Assembly (NCBI GenBank): GCA_020722645.1
Contig: DYKL01000139.1
Span: 1-8,437, forward strand
Reading direction: 5' to 3'
Origin: Acetofilamentum sp.
GTDB taxonomy: Bacteria; Bacteroidota; Bacteroidia; Bacteroidales; JAFGUD01
Length of the DNA stretch: 8,437 nt
The notes below the pieces were generated by a model. That model ran no database searches, was not told where the DNA came from, and saw only the letters and a program-made list of their open reading frames with translations. A program made the position numbers and the translations under genes. Of the stretch, positions 1 through 6,026 are shown in pieces. How positions within the stretch are numbered: the stretch's first letter is position 1; each line of letters starts with the position of its first letter.

Positions 1-57
1 TAAAATTTATATCACACTTTTTCTCGTTTTTATTTTTTTTAGTGGCACTTAACGTTT

Positions 58-175
58 GTATTACCCCAACTCGAGTTGGGACAATATCCTATTATAAGTA
101 TTACCACAACCAGAGTTAAGTTGTTGATTTACAATATTGATTGCAAATATATAAATTTTTTTTGGTTGTATTACC
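58..175. repeat. GTATTACC repeats with a perfect 16-bp palindrome
   Basis: GTATTACC occurs three times, at 58-65, 98-105 and 168-175. The first copy runs into the perfect palindrome CCCAACTCGAGTTGGG (65-80). The second is followed by a degenerate version in which ACAAC (106-110) can pair with GTTGT (120-124). Copies one and two also share an ACAATAT segment further along (81-87 and 131-137). The layout resembles a decayed interspersed palindromic repeat. No transposase or target duplication is visible, so its class is unknown. Confidence 0.55.
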
Positions 176-855
176 TTAATAATGTTATTTTTTTTATGGT
201 GGTTTATTTTTTTCTTTTTCTCCAAAATTAAAATTGTCCAATGGACTTAGTATTTTTCTTTCTGTTATGTTGGCTAAGTGTGTGTAACGTTTTACAATAA
301 AAATTTTGATAAAACAATTTTTTTATTTTTTTCTCATATTTTCTTAAAACATCAAAAAAAATGCGTTTTTGAAATAATTATTATAAAAAAAATATCGTTT
401 TTGTATTTATTTATCGCATTAAAATATCACAAAACAGTGTTTTTGTAGCAAAATCAAGAAATTTAGACATAAAAAAATCAGCCGATTGCGAATTTGGGGC
501 ATTTCTGTGCATTCTAAGGGCATTTTTCGAAAAGGGGTGTTTTAGGTCGGAAAATTAATTTTCGTGCGTTAAATCGCATTTATGAGCGTTTTTTCTGAAA
601 AAGTAGTTATTTTTTTACCTGTTTTTGCCTTTTTTGGTCTTAATTTATTATTTTTGTAGTAATTTTTATTATGGATTATTCAAACTTCGAATTCGTTTTT
701 ATTTTTAAGAATAAAATCATTGTGAAAGAAATTTGTAAAAAACTACATTTTTGAAAATATTTTAGAACACAAGTTGTTATATTAATTTTTGCCAATGTAT
801 TGTTATTCAAGAAATTGCCAAATATTAAAATTTTTAAACCCAAAATCAAATTCTA

Positions 856-891
856 TTGAAGTCTTTTTTTAAAAAAAATTTCATAATTTTG
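856..891 (+). promoter_or_regulatory. Possible Bacteroidota-type promoter for the octaheme cytochrome cluster
   Basis: TAATTTTG at 884-891 fits exactly the TAnnTTTG -7 element known for Bacteroidota primary sigma factors. The best upstream partner is a TTG at 856-858, which leaves 25 bp between the elements, longer than the usual 19-21, so the -33 half is weak. Transcription would start near 898, about 40 nt before the ATG at 938. In such AT-rich DNA a chance match is quite possible. Confidence 0.35.
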
Positions 892-937
892 TTGATATTT
901 TTACAGCTTTTTTATCAATTTATAAATAAATCTAAAA

Positions 938-2500
938 ATGAAGAAAAACATTTTTATATTTTCCGTAATAGTACTGATATTCATTATTTTAGCAATTAAA
1001 TTACACAAAAAAGAATATTTCAATCTTCATTTAATTGAGCTTCGTAAGGAATATCTTATCGACCCGCCATCGAAAGTTGACCACAGCAAATTTGAAATTT
1101 TGCAGCAGGAATTTGAAACGCCTCAGCAAGTTACCGAAGCTTGCCTGTCGTGCCATAATAAAACTCACGAAGAAGTTATGGCATCTTCTCACTGGAACTG
1201 GGAACGAGCAGCATATATCGAAGGAAAAGGGATTTCTTTTCTTGGCAAAAAAAATATAATAAATAATTATTGTACCGGTGTAGGAGCAAATGAATTAGCT
1301 TGTATGGCTTGTCATATTGGTTTTGGTATGACAAACGATAAATTTGATTTTACAAATGCCAAAAACGTGGATTGTATGGTTTGCCACGACAACAGTAACG
1401 AATATCTTAAAGGTAGCGGAATGGCAGGTTACCCAGACAGAAGCGTGAATTTGTCAAAAGTAGCTCAAAGTGTCGGTCAGCCGAAAAGCACAAACTGCGG
1501 ATTATGTCATTTTTACAGCGGAGGAGGAAATAATGTCAAACACGGAGACCTTGAAGAAGGTCTTATTGGTTGTACACGCGAAGTTGATGTTCACATGGCT
1601 GCCAACGGAATAGAACTAACTTGTACAGATTGCCACACTGCCGAAAATCATCAGATAAAAGGGCGTTTATACTCTGTTTCGTCAGAAAACACAAATCGTT
1701 TGACCTGCGAAGAATGTCATACTAACACTCCTCACTTTGATAATATCACAAATCGTCATACTTCAAAAGTTGCCTGTCAGACTTGTCATATACCCACTTA
1801 CGCAAAAGTAAACGCTACAAAAATGGAATGGTACTGGTCAGAAGCGGGAAAACTTGACGAAAACGGAAACCCTATTACATTAGACGATTCTATGGGGAAT
1901 CATATCTACACCTCACAAAAAGGAAGCTTTGTCTGGGAAAAAAATGTTAAACCCGATTATATTTGGTTTAATGGAACTGCCGACCATTACGCATTAGGAG
2001 ACACTATCAAAACAGACACACTTTATTTGAATCATTTGTTCGGTTCATATACTGACCCTGAATCGAAAATTATTCCCGTTAAAATTCATAAGGGAAATCA
2101 GATTTACGACAAAAAGTTCAAAACCATTATCCAGCCAAAATTGTATTCAGTTGCAGTTGGAGACAGCGGTTACTGGAAAAACTTTGACTGGCATCTTGCA
2201 AACGAAGCCGGTATGAAAAAAATGGGATTACCATACAGCGGCGAGTACGATTTTATTCCTACTGTTATGTATTGGCCTATTAATCACATGGTTGCACCCA
2301 AAGAACAATCGCTTGCCTGTGCAGAATGTCATAGTCGTGAAAACAGTGTTATTGCAAGTCTAAACGACTTTTATCTGCCCGGAAGAGACAGAAATAAAAC
2401 AATTGATTTACTCGGCTCATTATTGCTCATCGGCTCATTATTAGGCGTTTTCGTTCATGCTCTACTTAGAATTATCAACAATAAAAAATCACAAAAATAA
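938..2500 (+). CDS. Membrane-anchored octaheme c-type cytochrome, tetrathionate reductase (OTR) family
   Basis: The 520-residue protein has exactly eight CxxCH heme sites, at residues 69-73, 122-126, 146-150, 187-191, 229-233, 257-261, 280-284 and 461-465. The long gap before heme 8 and the block with VKHGDL (200-205) and DVHM (217-220) match the octaheme tetrathionate reductase family. Lys201 in that block is a candidate lysine ligand of the active-site heme, by analogy with the Shewanella enzyme. Residues 4-20 form an uncleaved anchor or signal, and about 489-511 form a second membrane helix with a short basic tail, so the heme domain should lie outside the cytoplasm, tethered at both ends. 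The ATG at 938 places the hydrophobic segment correctly but has no Shine-Dalgarno motif. Related Shewanella protein reduces tetrathionate, nitrite and hydroxylamine in vitro; the natural substrate here is unknown. The gene leads a four-gene cluster and is followed after 12 bp by its likely electron donor, a cytochrome b. Confidence 0.93.
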   Translation: MKKNIFIFSVIVLIFIILAIKLHKKEYFNLHLIELRKEYLIDPPSKVDHSKFEILQQEFETPQQVTEACLSCHNKTHEEVMASSHWNWERAAYIEGKGISFLGKKNIINNYCTGVGANELACMACHIGFGMTNDKFDFTNAKNVDCMVCHDNSNEYLKGSGMAGYPDRSVNLSKVAQSVGQPKSTNCGLCHFYSGGGNNVKHGDLEEGLIGCTREVDVHMAANGIELTCTDCHTAENHQIKGRLYSVSSENTNRLTCEECHTNTPHFDNITNRHTSKVACQTCHIPTYAKVNATKMEWYWSEAGKLDENGNPITLDDSMGNHIYTSQKGSFVWEKNVKPDYIWFNGTADHYALGDTIKTDTLYLNHLFGSYTDPESKIIPVKIHKGNQIYDKKFKTIIQPKLYSVAVGDSGYWKNFDWHLANEAGMKKMGLPYSGEYDFIPTVMYWPINHMVAPKEQSLACAECHSRENSVIASLNDFYLPGRDRNKTIDLLGSLLLIGSLLGVFVHALLRIINNKKSQK

Positions 2501-2512
2501 CACTTCATAGAT

Positions 2513-3172
2513 ATGAAAAAAGTTTATATATATAAAAAATTTGAAAGATTCTGGCATTGGACACAAGCCGCATTAATCATTTTTTTGGCTTTAACCGGTT
2601 TTGAAGTTCATAATTCCTTTACAATTTTCGGCTTTGAACAGGCTGTTTTTTATCACAGAATAGCTTCTTATATGCTTCTTATTCTTATTGCTTTTGCTAT
2701 TTTCTGGCATTTTACAACCGGCGAATGGAAACAATACGTCCCAACTACAAAAAAATTAAAGGAACAGATTCGATATTACACAAAGGGAATTTTTAAAGGC
2801 GAACCACATCCGACAAAAAAAACAACACTGAGCAAACTTAATCCCCTTCAAATTCTGACTTATCTTGCTTTCAAAGTTATTCTTGTGCCATTGATTGTAA
2901 TTTCAGGACTTATGTATATGTTTTACAAAACTATCGACAAAAATGACGTTGTTATTATTTCAGGATATGAATTGAAAACGGTTGCAATTGTCCATACTGT
3001 CGGAGCTTTTTTATTAATAACATTTTTAATCGTTCACGTTTATATGACCACAACCGGACACACTCCGACTTCAAATATCAAAGCAATGATTACAGGATTT
3101 GAAAATCTGGAAGAAGAAGACAAGGAGAATTCCGAAACAGAAAACAAAAAAAATTCAATCACAGAAAAATAA
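2513..3172 (+). CDS. Cytochrome b561-like membrane protein, probable quinol-oxidising partner of the octaheme cytochrome
   Basis: This 219-residue protein has about four membrane helices (roughly residues 17-32, 47-68, 113-138 and 156-178) and histidines placed as in di-heme cytochrome b subunits of the b561 / thiosulfate reductase and formate dehydrogenase gamma type. They are His15 in FWHW, His48 in YHR, His66 in FWHF, and His161 and His175 near the last helix, with TTGHTP (179-184) after it. The N-terminal pattern of basic residues followed by RFWHW is characteristic of the family. The C-terminus, from about 196, is a charged Glu/Lys/Asn-rich cytoplasmic tail. The gene starts 12 bp after the octaheme cytochrome and ends 6 bp before the next, so co-transcription is likely. 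The inferred role is electron transfer between menaquinol and the octaheme protein. The specific heme ligands cannot be assigned from sequence alone. Confidence 0.88.
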   Translation: MKKVYIYKKFERFWHWTQAALIIFLALTGFEVHNSFTIFGFEQAVFYHRIASYMLLILIAFAIFWHFTTGEWKQYVPTTKKLKEQIRYYTKGIFKGEPHPTKKTTLSKLNPLQILTYLAFKVILVPLIVISGLMYMFYKTIDKNDVVIISGYELKTVAIVHTVGAFLLITFLIVHVYMTTTGHTPTSNIKAMITGFENLEEEDKENSETENKKNSITEK

Positions 3173-3178
3173 AATAAT

Positions 3179-3706
3179 ATGGAAGAAAAAGCGAAACCAT
3201 ATATGAATCCTTATTTAGCGGGTATTTTAATGGGATTATTATTGTTATTGACCGTTTTTATAACAGGCAGAGGACTTGGTGCAAGCGGTGCAATTAAAGG
3301 AGTAGTTGTTAAAACAGTCAATACAATTGCTCCAACTCACGCTGAAAATAGTGTTTTTTATAAAAATTATACACAGAGCAATAACGGTAACCCACTTAGA
3401 AACTGGCTTGTTTTTGAGGTTATAGGTGTTATAATAGGTGCTTTTGTTTCGGGACTGATTTCAAACAGAAACGGATTTAAACTCGAAAAAGGTCCGAAAG
3501 TTACCAATAGAACAAGAATTGCAGGTGCTATATTAGGCGGTTTGTTGTTCGGCTTAGGCTCCCAGTTCGGACGCGGATGCACAAGCGGTGCGGCTTTAAG
3601 CGGAATGGCGGTTATGTCGCTCGGTGGCATTATTACAATGTTTTCAATTTTCGGCTCTGCTTATGCGTTTGCTTTTTTCTTTCGCAAACTCTGGATTAAA
3701 AAATAA
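3179..3706 (+). CDS. Short YeeE/YedE-family (sulfur transport) membrane protein
   Basis: The 175-residue protein has membrane segments near residues 12-29, 78-95, 115-130 and 145-168. It carries the family signature GRGCTSG at 131-137, with Cys134 in the place of the cysteines that handle thiosulfate in TsuA (YeeE). An upstream relative of the motif, GRGLGASG (30-37), lacks the cysteine. At 175 residues it is about half the length of full TsuA-type transporters, which have two such halves, so it is a stand-alone half of the kind also seen as paired PmpA/PmpB-like genes. The other half is probably encoded by the gene at 3785. It starts 6 bp after the cytochrome b gene and has no visible Shine-Dalgarno motif. 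The likely role is passage of thiosulfate or a related sulfur species through the inner membrane; the substrate and direction are inferred. Confidence 0.87.
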   Translation: MEEKAKPYMNPYLAGILMGLLLLLTVFITGRGLGASGAIKGVVVKTVNTIAPTHAENSVFYKNYTQSNNGNPLRNWLVFEVIGVIIGAFVSGLISNRNGFKLEKGPKVTNRTRIAGAILGGLLFGLGSQFGRGCTSGAALSGMAVMSLGGIITMFSIFGSAYAFAFFFRKLWIKK

Positions 3707-3741
3707 AAATATTATGTCATAATAAATTGAAAATCATCAAT

Positions 3742-3781
3742 ATTACAATCAAACAATACAATAATTTAACAATTATTTAAA
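3742..3781 (+). repeat. Short tract of AACAAT-like octamers before the second YeeE/YedE gene
   Basis: The 78-bp spacer between the two transporter genes ends in octamers that keep register: ATTACAAT, CAAACAAT, ACAATAAT and TTAACAAT (3742-3773), then TATTTAAA. They resemble GTAACAAT, the minus-strand consensus of the large array at 5522-5815, and have the same orientation relative to the following start codon. The tract is A-rich, unlikely to fold, and may serve as a leader where no Shine-Dalgarno motif exists. With so few units and such AT-rich DNA, chance similarity is a real alternative. Confidence 0.4.
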
Positions 3782-3784
3782 AAT

Positions 3785-4984
3785 ATGGGACCATTAGTAC
3801 CAACAATAATAGGAAATGAATTTAATTTACTCATTGGTTTGTTCATCGGATTTGCATTCGGGTTTATACTTGAACAGGCAGGTTTTTCGACAACAAAGAA
3901 ATTAGTAGGTCTTTTTTACGGATACGATTTTACAGTCCTGAAAGTATTTTTTACTGCCGGAATCACAGCAATGATAGGCATTGTAGCTCTGGCTCACTGG
4001 GATTTAATCGACTTGAATATGATATATATAAACCCCACATTCCTGTGGTCGGCAATTGTAGGAGGTGCAATAATGGGTTTAGGATTTATAATTGGCGGAT
4101 TTTGCCCCGGTACGAGTGTTTGTGCCGCATCTATAGGTAAAGTTGATGCTATGTTTTTCCTTTTGGGCTCATTTATCGGAATTCTTATTTTCGGCGAAAT
4201 GTATCCTGCTTTTGAAAAATTGTATCTGGCAAAAAATCTTGGAGCTGCCAGAATTGATAAAATTATGGGAATTTCTTCAGAATTATTTGCATTTCTGATG
4301 AGTTTAATGGCTGTTGCGGCATTTTATTTTACCCAGAAAATTGAAAATAACGTAAATAAAATTAAAACTGAAATTTCTAAATCACAAAGGAATAAATATA
4401 TTGCTCTTGCCGTATTACCTTTCATTATTTTACTTTTTATTACAATTTTGCCGAGCCAAGATGAAGTTGTTCAAAAAAGAATTGCAGATGCAAAAGAACA
4501 AAAAAAATGCGTTTTTCACGAAATTAATGCTGACAAACTATTAACTGAAATGATAAATAACTACTACAAAATTAATTTAATAGATGTCAGAAGTCCTGAA
4601 GCTTATTCAGAATATCACATCCCTCTGGCGATTAACATACCTTTGGATAGTATTTTTAACCGAGATTTTGAAAATTATTTTAAACAAACATACAAAAAGA
4701 ATATTTTTTATGCCGATCAGGATACAATTGTAAAAATGGCTTGTTTATCGGCTAAACATATTGGAAAATCCGACAATATGATTTTAAATATTTCTACAAC
4801 GGAATTCCGCAATATTGTTTATAATATTGAAAATCCGGGGATAGAAGCTACAAAACAAGAACATAATCTTTTTCATTTTAGAAAAGATGCCGGCGAAAAA
4901 TTGCTAAAATTAGATCAGGTAATGAATAAATTCAACACAATTCCGGTAAAAACTAAAGTAAACAAACTGGGAGGATGTTCTTAA
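3785..4984 (+). CDS. YeeE/YedE transporter half fused to a rhodanese-like domain lacking the catalytic cysteine
   Basis: This 399-residue protein has two parts. Residues 1-184 are a YeeE/YedE module of about five helices with the signatures FILEQAGFS (27-35) and GGFCPGTSVCAAS (104-116), giving Cys107 and Cys113 for sulfur handling. After a charged linker and one more helix (about 205-223) comes a rhodanese-like domain (about 242-345), recognised by NLIDVRSPEAYSEYHIP at 264-280. The loop that normally reads YC-RSG is YADQDT (309-314), so Ala310 replaces the catalytic cysteine; Cys320 lies in the following helix, not in the loop. The chain ends in GGCS, with Cys398 near the C-terminus. The start MGPLVP followed by the first helix fits the family well. 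The protein probably completes the half-transporter encoded just upstream, and its rhodanese domain may bind sulfur compounds rather than catalyse transfer. It is the last gene of the cluster. Confidence 0.9.
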   Translation: MGPLVPTIIGNEFNLLIGLFIGFAFGFILEQAGFSTTKKLVGLFYGYDFTVLKVFFTAGITAMIGIVALAHWDLIDLNMIYINPTFLWSAIVGGAIMGLGFIIGGFCPGTSVCAASIGKVDAMFFLLGSFIGILIFGEMYPAFEKLYLAKNLGAARIDKIMGISSELFAFLMSLMAVAAFYFTQKIENNVNKIKTEISKSQRNKYIALAVLPFIILLFITILPSQDEVVQKRIADAKEQKKCVFHEINADKLLTEMINNYYKINLIDVRSPEAYSEYHIPLAINIPLDSIFNRDFENYFKQTYKKNIFYADQDTIVKMACLSAKHIGKSDNMILNISTTEFRNIVYNIENPGIEATKQEHNLFHFRKDAGEKLLKLDQVMNKFNTIPVKTKVNKLGGCS

Positions 4985-4993
4985 TTTAAAGTC

Positions 4994-5014
4994 TAAAAAT
5001 CAGAATAATTTTTA
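4994..5014. terminator. Possible weak bidirectional terminator between convergent genes
   Basis: TAAAAAT (4994-5000) and its reverse complement ATTTTTA (5008-5014) flank a 7-nt loop in the 27-bp space between two convergent stop codons; the right arm overlaps the stop codon of the minus-strand gene. The stem is made only of A-T pairs, so it would be unstable. Position is the main argument for it. Confidence 0.25.
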
Positions 5015-5515
5015 AAATCCGCCGTACAACTGCTCTTTTTGTGCAAGTTTTTTTTCTTTTATTTTACCGGCAATTCGTCCGCCGATAAGACCTGCTGACG
5101 CTCCAGTGAGGATAAAAAATTTGTATGTTTGGAAATACCAGCCAACTAAAAAACCAACAGCAAACCCAATCAATAAGCCAACTACGGTATAAACAGCAAG
5201 CTGATAATTTTTTATGTACATTTTATGGCTTTTTCTTAAATGATTTGTAATCCGGTCGATGTCCTTTGTTATTTCATTTCTTCCTTTAATTGTATCAATT
5301 TTTCCTGCACTTTCTATGCTCATTTTCATCAAGATATCTTTATTTGCATTACATATTTCACAATTATAAGAATTTTTTTGGGTAATTCTTGCTATATCTT
5401 TCAAAATAGTCAGATTGAAAAATTTTAAATCTTTATGGTTAATTATTTCATTTTGTTTTTCAATATTCTGATAAATTTTCACTAACCAGCTTTCTTTTAT
5501 ATTAAACTCTTCCAT
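5012..5515 (-). CDS. Small two-helix membrane protein with possible C2H2-like metal site, function unknown
   Basis: I do not recognise the family of this 167-residue protein. The N-terminal part, about 1-100, is hydrophilic and probably helical. It has Cys52-x2-Cys55 (CEIC) and later His92-x4-His97, a spacing that could bind zinc if the two pairs come together. Two glycine-rich membrane segments follow, about 106-128 (GLLIGFAVGFLVGW) and 133-150, and the chain ends in a basic tail with KIKEKK. The glycine spacing suggests tight helix packing, as in glycine-zipper proteins. The gene is transcribed toward the cytochrome/transporter cluster and ends 27 bp from it, so it is not part of that operon. 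Its start codon lies 6 bp from the octamer array, which therefore occupies its whole promoter and leader region. The ATG is preceded only by A residues. A real gene is likely from its length and consistent membrane topology. Confidence 0.75.
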   Translation of the reverse strand: MEEFNIKESWLVKIYQNIEKQNEIINHKDLKFFNLTILKDIARITQKNSYNCEICNANKDILMKMSIESAGKIDTIKGRNEITKDIDRITNHLRKSHKMYIKNYQLAVYTVVGLLIGFAVGFLVGWYFQTYKFFILTGASAGLIGGRIAGKIKEKKLAQKEQLYGGF

Positions 5516-5521
5516 TTTTTT

Positions 5522-5815
5522 ATTGTTAAATTATTACATTGCTAAATTGTTACATTGTTACATTGTTACATTGTTACATTATTGCATTTTTACATTATTA
5601 TATTGTTACATTGTTTCATTGCTAAATTATTACATTGTCACATTGTTTCATTAATATGTTGCTAATTATCAAATTGTTACATTGTTTCATTGTTACATTG
5701 CTAAATTATTACATTGTTACATTGTTTCATTGATATATTGCTAATTATCAAATTGTTATATTATTACTTTATTACATTTTTACATTATTATATTGTTACA
5801 TTGCTAAATTATTGA
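5522..5815. repeat. Degenerate octamer array, consensus ATTGTTAC (GTAACAAT on the minus strand)
   Basis: The whole 294 bp can be divided without gaps into 35 octamers and two heptamers. Units 5522-5665 hold 18 octamers in one register, including four perfect ATTGTTAC copies at 5546-5577. The heptamer TTATCAA follows (5666-5672), then nine octamers, TTATCAA again (5745-5751), and eight octamers. Common variants are ATTGTTTC, ATTGCTAA, ATTATTAC and ATTATTAT. Larger duplications are layered on top: 5621-5680 recurs at 5700-5759 with four differences, and 5581-5613 recurs at 5771-5803 with one. There is no spacer/repeat alternation, so it is not CRISPR, and it encodes no plausible protein. It lies between divergent genes, reaching within 6 bp of the minus-strand start codon. 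Confidence 0.9.
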
Positions 5816-6026
5816 AACCTGCGACTTTAAAGATTTGACAAATTTGATAGACCCATAAAGGGCACGCTTGATAATCTTGCAACTTGATAAACTCAATAGC
5901 TGAACTGATTTTGCAAAAAAATAAAAACTTTGACAATAATTGCAACTATATCAAAAAAAAATTATCAATATTATTAATAGTGTTAAAAAAGACAAAACAA
6001 AAATAAATTTAAAAATCAATTTAATT
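5816..6026. other. Spacer upstream of the gingipain gene
   Basis: This 211-bp stretch has no open reading frame of note. It begins with unique sequence in which TTGATA recurs (TTTGATAGAC, CTTGATAATC and CTTGATAAAC, about 5843-5892), then becomes A-rich up to the gingipain ATG. The promoter of that gene should lie here, but I found no exact TAnnTTTG element with a suitably spaced upstream TTTG. No Shine-Dalgarno motif precedes the ATG. Confidence 0.5.

Larger units (their letters stand above)
1..937. other. Long AT-rich intergenic region with no supportable gene
   Basis: No open reading frame of convincing length or composition is visible on either strand. The region is dominated by T and A runs. 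It contains a repeat cluster near 58-175, a stretch with more G and C around 480-600 that includes a perfect 14-bp palindrome at 550-563, and a possible promoter close to the right end. The first few dozen bases could be the untranslated tail of a gene left of the window, but nothing shows this. Nearly 940 bp without a gene is long for a bacterial spacer, so decayed mobile DNA or an unrecognised RNA cannot be excluded. Confidence 0.7.

Noticed and set aside
289..315. Inverted repeat GTTTTA/TAAAAC as a terminator or operator
   Set aside because: The six-base stem is mostly A-T with a 15-nt loop and no nearby gene end or start, so chance is the simpler explanation.
365..445. Three copies of GTTTTTG at 365, 397 and 439 as a regulator-binding series
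   Set aside because: The heptamer is low in complexity, the spacing is irregular (32 and 42 bp), and such words are expected in this T-rich DNA.
516..583. Very short minus-strand frame of about 21 codons in the richer-GC island
   Set aside because: It is too short, has no domain or start context, and sits in a block that looks non-coding.
1035..1259. Plus-strand 74-residue frame overlapping the octaheme cytochrome start
   Set aside because: It is out of frame within a gene whose translation carries eight heme sites; nothing supports expression.
3367..3630. Minus-strand 87-residue open frame inside the first YeeE/YedE gene
   Set aside because: It lies wholly within a well-supported plus-strand gene and its proline-rich translation has no recognisable domain; it is a shadow frame.
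5240..5428. Plus-strand 62-residue frame rich in Cys, Phe and Ile
   Set aside because: It is antisense to the minus-strand membrane protein gene and reflects complementary codons rather than a real protein.
5522..5815. CRISPR-like array
   Set aside because: The repeats are contiguous 8-bp units without unique spacers, and no cas gene is present in the window.
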